Source: Murinocardiopsis flavida
GTDB lineage: Bacteria; Actinomycetota; Actinomycetes; Streptosporangiales; Streptosporangiaceae
Length of the DNA: 64,000 bases
Assembly: GCF_003014485.1 (NCBI RefSeq)
Contig: NZ_PYGA01000026.1
Location: 1 to 64,000 of the forward strand
Direction: 5' to 3'
Shown: piece after piece, positions 61,391 through 64,000 of the stretch
Numbering within the stretch: the first letter of the stretch is position 1
Layout of the letters: each line of letters begins with the position of its first letter
Position numbers and translations under genes: made by a program
The notes under the pieces: model-generated
What the model saw: the letters and a program-made list of their open reading frames with translations, nothing else
The model's database searches: none
Told to the model about the DNA's origin: nothing

Positions 61391-61442
61391 CCGATCCCGA
61401 ATGCGCATACCGGCACCGGTCGGCATGCGCATTCGGGATCGG
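61391..61442. terminator. strong 18-bp stem hairpin
   Basis: CCGATCCCGAATGCGCAT and its exact reverse complement (61391-61408, 61425-61442) with a 16-base loop, 40 bases after the DUF3159 stop. It is placed as a terminator, although there is no T run. Confidence 0.65.
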
Positions 61443-61667
61443 CTGCGTTCCCGGCCATCGGCGACGTAGCCTGGGGCCGACGGAACGGCGCCGCCCGTGC
61501 GGCAGACCTTGCACGTTGGCCACCCGGCGGGACGGCTGCTAGGGTCGCGCTCCCGGCTCGGGCTGGAAACCCCAGATCAGCGATCTTCGGGGTCCGGCGC
61601 GATCCCCGCACACGGGTTCCGCCTTCGGCGCCGGGGCGACGATCGCCGGATTGTAGGGGGTACTCCC

Positions 61668-62474
61668 ATGGGCGACACGAAGTTCGACTCGCGCAGTTAC
61701 TGGGACAAGCGGCTCAAGCGCGACTGGACACTGCACGGCGTCGGGATGCTGCGTCTCGCGCACAGCTTCAACGTGTGGCAGTACCGGGTCCGCGACCGCG
61801 TGTTCCGCCGAACGGTGCGGCGCGCACGCATCGACGTCCCCCGCTCCGCCGTCCTCGACATCGGCCCGGGGACCGGGTTCTACATCAACGCATGGACGAC
61901 GCTGGGCGCCCGCAGCGTCAACGGCCTCGACATCGCCGACAGCGCGGTCGCGCAGCTGCGCGAGAAGTTCCCCGACGCGACCTTCGACCGTGCCGACATC
62001 TCCGACGGAGCGCCGTTCGACGACGGCGCGTTCGACGTGGTGTCGGCCTTCGACGTGCTGTTCCACATCGTCGACGACGACCGCTACGAAAAGGCCATGA
62101 CCGAGGTGCACCGCGTGCTCGCCCCGGGCGGGCGGTTCATCTTCTCCGAGAACTTCGTGCCGGAGCGGCGGGTCGGCCGGAAGCACTACGTGAGCCGTTC
62201 GCGCGAGGAGATCGAGGCCCTCCTGCACGCCGCCGGGTTCGAGATCGCCTACCACCGGCCCATGTTCGTCTTCATGGTGCCGCCGGTGGCCTCGGCCAGC
62301 CGCTGGCGCTGGTACCTGTGGTCGAAGCGCATCCTCCCCCTCGCAAAGCGCGAGCTGCGCGGCAAGTACCTCGGCGCGGTGATGTTCCCGTTCGAGGTGG
62401 CGCTCACCGCGGTCCTGCGGAAGAGCCCGGTCATGGAGATCGTGGTATGCCGCAAGAGGCAGCCCGAGGGCTGA
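61668..62474 (+). CDS. class I SAM-dependent methyltransferase
   Basis: A 268-residue Methyltransf_11/25-type enzyme. Motif I VLDIGPGTGFYI (about 63-74), acidic loop NGLDIADSAV, motif post-I FDVVSAFDVLFHI, and HRVLAPGGRFIFSENF are present. The N-terminal SYWDKRLKRDWTLHGVG resembles small-molecule or glycolipid methyltransferases. The C-terminal tail is basic with one hydrophobic stretch. Stands alone; substrate unknown. Confidence 0.9.
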   Translation: MGDTKFDSRSYWDKRLKRDWTLHGVGMLRLAHSFNVWQYRVRDRVFRRTVRRARIDVPRSAVLDIGPGTGFYINAWTTLGARSVNGLDIADSAVAQLREKFPDATFDRADISDGAPFDDGAFDVVSAFDVLFHIVDDDRYEKAMTEVHRVLAPGGRFIFSENFVPERRVGRKHYVSRSREEIEALLHAAGFEIAYHRPMFVFMVPPVASASRWRWYLWSKRILPLAKRELRGKYLGAVMFPFEVALTAVLRKSPVMEIVVCRKRQPEG

Positions 62475-62488
62475 TCCCCGCGCGCCGG

Positions 62489-62506
62489 GCCCTGCCTCGG
62501 CAGGGC
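62489..62506. terminator. hairpin between convergent genes
   Basis: GCCCTGCC-TC-GGCAGGGC, a perfect 8-bp stem between the methyltransferase (plus) and dioxygenase (minus) genes. Confidence 0.6.
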
Positions 62507-62520
62507 TGCGGCGGGTGGGG

Positions 62521-63342
62521 TCACAGCGGGTACAGCAGCGGGTTCCCGGGACCGTCGGGCAGCCCGCCCGGCGCGGTCCCGGGCATCAGGATGTCGAGCT
62601 GGGCCCGCTCGTGCGCCGCCACCGTGTCGGAGACCCGGGTCGCGGCGTCGAGGTAGACGACGGTCATGACCCGGCGGGGGACCTCGCCCTCGTTCCGGCC
62701 CGCCCGGTGGAACGTCCAGCCGCGGTGGAAGCTGACGTCACCGAGGTCGAACGGGTTCTGCACGGTCTCGAACTCCGCGCGCGCCAGCTCCTCCTGCAAC
62801 CGCTGCTCCGACGCCGCGCTGATGGGCAGGTCCCTGCCGAACTCGAACCGGTGGCTGCCGCGCGCGAACGCCAGCGGCCCCATCTCCAGCGACGTGTCCT
62901 GCAACGGGATCCACACGGTGCAGACCCGGTCGTCGGCCAGCGGCCAGTAGTACTGGTCGGCGTGCCACGGCGTGATGTCGCCGGACGGCTCCTTGTACAG
63001 GGCCTGGTCGGCGAAGAGCCGCACACTGTCGGAGCGGAGCAGCCGGGCCGCGATCTGCGCCAGCCGCTGCGAGAAGACGAGGTCGCGTGCCGCTTGGCTG
63101 TAGCGCCAGATGTTGCCGACCTGGAGGAACGCCTTTTGCAGTACGGAGCGTTCCGCGTCGGGTACGTCTTCGGTGGAGTTGAGGACCCGGACCTTGTCGG
63201 TGATGTCGGGCTCCAACTGCTCCATCAGGGAGCGCTCGAACACCCCGGGCAACTGCACGAAGCCGTCGCGCTCGAATCCGGCGACGGCATCGGTCGGCAG
63301 GTCGTACGTCGTGTGAAGATCTGCTGAGGTGGTCGGTCGCAC
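62521..63342 (-). CDS. phytanoyl-CoA dioxygenase-family oxygenase
   Basis: A 273-residue Fe(II)/2-oxoglutarate dioxygenase. Iron ligands His127 and Asp129 are in PWHADQYYW, and the distal His is probably His212 in FHRAGRN. The arginine pair in VPRRVMTVVY would bind 2-oxoglutarate. It starts at GTG 63342 with AAAGGTG upstream. The family hydroxylates fatty acids, ectoine or natural products. The ferredoxin and reductase genes upstream are on the same strand but serve other oxygenases (such as P450), so a direct link is not implied. Confidence 0.9.
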   Translation of the reverse strand: MRPTTSADLHTTYDLPTDAVAGFERDGFVQLPGVFERSLMEQLEPDITDKVRVLNSTEDVPDAERSVLQKAFLQVGNIWRYSQAARDLVFSQRLAQIAARLLRSDSVRLFADQALYKEPSGDITPWHADQYYWPLADDRVCTVWIPLQDTSLEMGPLAFARGSHRFEFGRDLPISAASEQRLQEELARAEFETVQNPFDLGDVSFHRGWTFHRAGRNEGEVPRRVMTVVYLDAATRVSDTVAAHERAQLDILMPGTAPGGLPDGPGNPLLYPL

Positions 63343-63384
63343 GTCGGTTCACCTTTCCCTCGCGCCGGCACGGTCATCGGCGGC

Positions 63385-63586
63385 GCCGGTGCGGGCCGCA
63401 CCGGCACCGCAGGGCCCGGAGGGCACGGCGAACGGCTCGCCGCCGCGCTCCGCGGGTCCGGGCCGACGGAGCCGGTCCGCGAGAATGCGACCCCGGCCCG
63501 TGCCGATGTCACAGTCCACATGCTCGCGTGGCGTTTCGCGTCGGTGCAACCCCGACTCGGGTGGTAATCGCGTTTCTCTGCACCGA
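63385..63586 (-). promoter_or_regulatory. leader region of the dioxygenase gene
   Basis: The 265-bp spacer between ferredoxin and dioxygenase holds a perfect GCCGGTGCGG-G-CCGCACCGGC palindrome (63385-63405) and a wider inverted repeat TCGGTGCA / TGCACCGA (63541-63548 and 63579-63586). No gene is seen. One may terminate the ferredoxin transcript and the other may bind a regulator. Confidence 0.35.
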
Positions 63587-63607
63587 TTCCCACCCGTGCC
63601 GCCCATG

Positions 63608-63820
63608 TCATCGGGGGAGTTTGTCGGCGGCCGCGAGGGCGATGGCGGCCGCGGGGCACGCGTCCGCGGCCGCCTGCGCCTGCCCCCGCAGCCGCTCGCC
63701 GGGCTGCGGGTCCAGCAGGGTCGCCGCATCGTCGTCGTCGCCGAGGTCGAACAGTTCGGGGGCGACGATGACGCATTGGCCGTGTGCGTCGCAGAGGGCG
63801 GCGTCGAATTCGATGCGCAT
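63608..63820 (-). CDS. small CxxHxxC-type ferredoxin
   Basis: A 70-residue iron-sulfur protein. Cluster residues: Cys10 and Cys16 flanking a histidine in CDAHGQC, and one further cysteine in DACPAAAI. Replacing the usual middle cysteine with His is typical of [3Fe-4S] or His-ligated ferredoxins that feed cytochrome P450s in actinomycetes. GAGGAGG precedes the ATG. The gene upstream encodes its likely reductase. Confidence 0.9.
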   Translation of the reverse strand: MRIEFDAALCDAHGQCVIVAPELFDLGDDDDAATLLDPQPGERLRGQAQAAADACPAAAIALAAADKLPR

Positions 63821-63897
63821 GGTGTCCTCCTCTGGGTCGTGCTCTGGGTCGGGATCCGAGGCGGGCGGCGGGACCGGCCGGTGGCGGGGCGCCCCGG

Positions 63898-64000
63898 TCA
63901 GGCGGCCGGTGCGGGGGACGCGGCCAGGGCGCGCTGGTAGCCGATGAGGGCGCGGGGCCGGTTCACGGTGACGGCTCCCATCAGTTCGCCGTCCCGGTCG
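63898..64000 (-). CDS. ferredoxin reductase C-terminus (partial)
   Basis: The last 34 codons of a gene running off the window. LMGAVTVNRPRALIGYQRALA matches the extreme C-terminus of FAD-dependent ferredoxin-NAD(P) reductases (reductase C domain), where V-N-R-P-R is conserved. It lies 77 bp upstream of the ferredoxin on the same strand, so the two probably form a P450 redox-partner pair. Everything upstream is outside the window. Confidence 0.75.
   Translation of the reverse strand, partial: DRDGELMGAVTVNRPRALIGYQRALAASPAPAA

Overview
The window is very GC-rich DNA with dense coding on both strands, GTG and TTG starts, strong GC bias at third codon positions, and families typical of filamentous actinomycetes: XRE regulators paired with DUF397, RsbW-type ATPases, DUF6879, DUF397 and DUF3159. 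I infer a high-GC actinomycete, possibly of the Nocardiopsis/Streptomonospora group. That family-level guess rests on general resemblance only. I could not run any database search, so every name below comes from motifs and remembered family features.

Layout. 1-6.1 kb: a DUF6879 pair, argG with a likely ArgR site, and a 1135-residue repeat-like protein. 6.5-14.0 kb: a defence island with a cytosine methyltransferase, a Vsr endonuclease and a NaeI-family restriction enzyme, followed upstream on the same strand by a SNF2 helicase, a ParB-like protein, a winged-helix/zinc-knuckle protein and an HTH/Sel1-like protein. 14-24 kb: MFS, XRE and TetR genes, SDR and quinone-oxidoreductase-like enzymes (one frameshifted), a CPBP protease, and a conserved two-gene unit of unknown function. 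24.2-24.8 kb: a foldback element sitting at the broken end of an epimerase remnant. 25-41 kb: GNAT, a Ktr/Trk potassium transporter, MFS plus ArsR, thioesterase, phosphotransferase, lipoprotein, catalase, MHS transporter, TspO, MarR, photolyase and a DUF2867 oxidoreductase unit.

41.3-44.8 kb: an FMN reductase and an XRE/DUF397/XRE/ATPase developmental-type regulatory cluster. 45.1-52.8 kb: a type I-E CRISPR interference operon (cas3, a small unknown gene, cas8e, cse2, cas7e, cas5e, cas6e) with no cas1, no cas2 and no repeat array anywhere in the window. 52.9-64 kb: TetR/MMPL, a CPBP protease-histidine kinase-response regulator operon, a lipoprotein hydrolase, DUF3159, a methyltransferase, a phytanoyl-CoA-type dioxygenase, and a ferredoxin plus the end of its reductase.

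The most interesting points are: the unknown 129-residue gene translationally linked to cas3 in an adaptation-less I-E locus; the NaeI/Vsr overlap inside a larger single-strand island; the 523-bp foldback element; and a recurring pattern of short tandem duplications that copy the stop codon at gene 3' ends (four genes within 35 kb).
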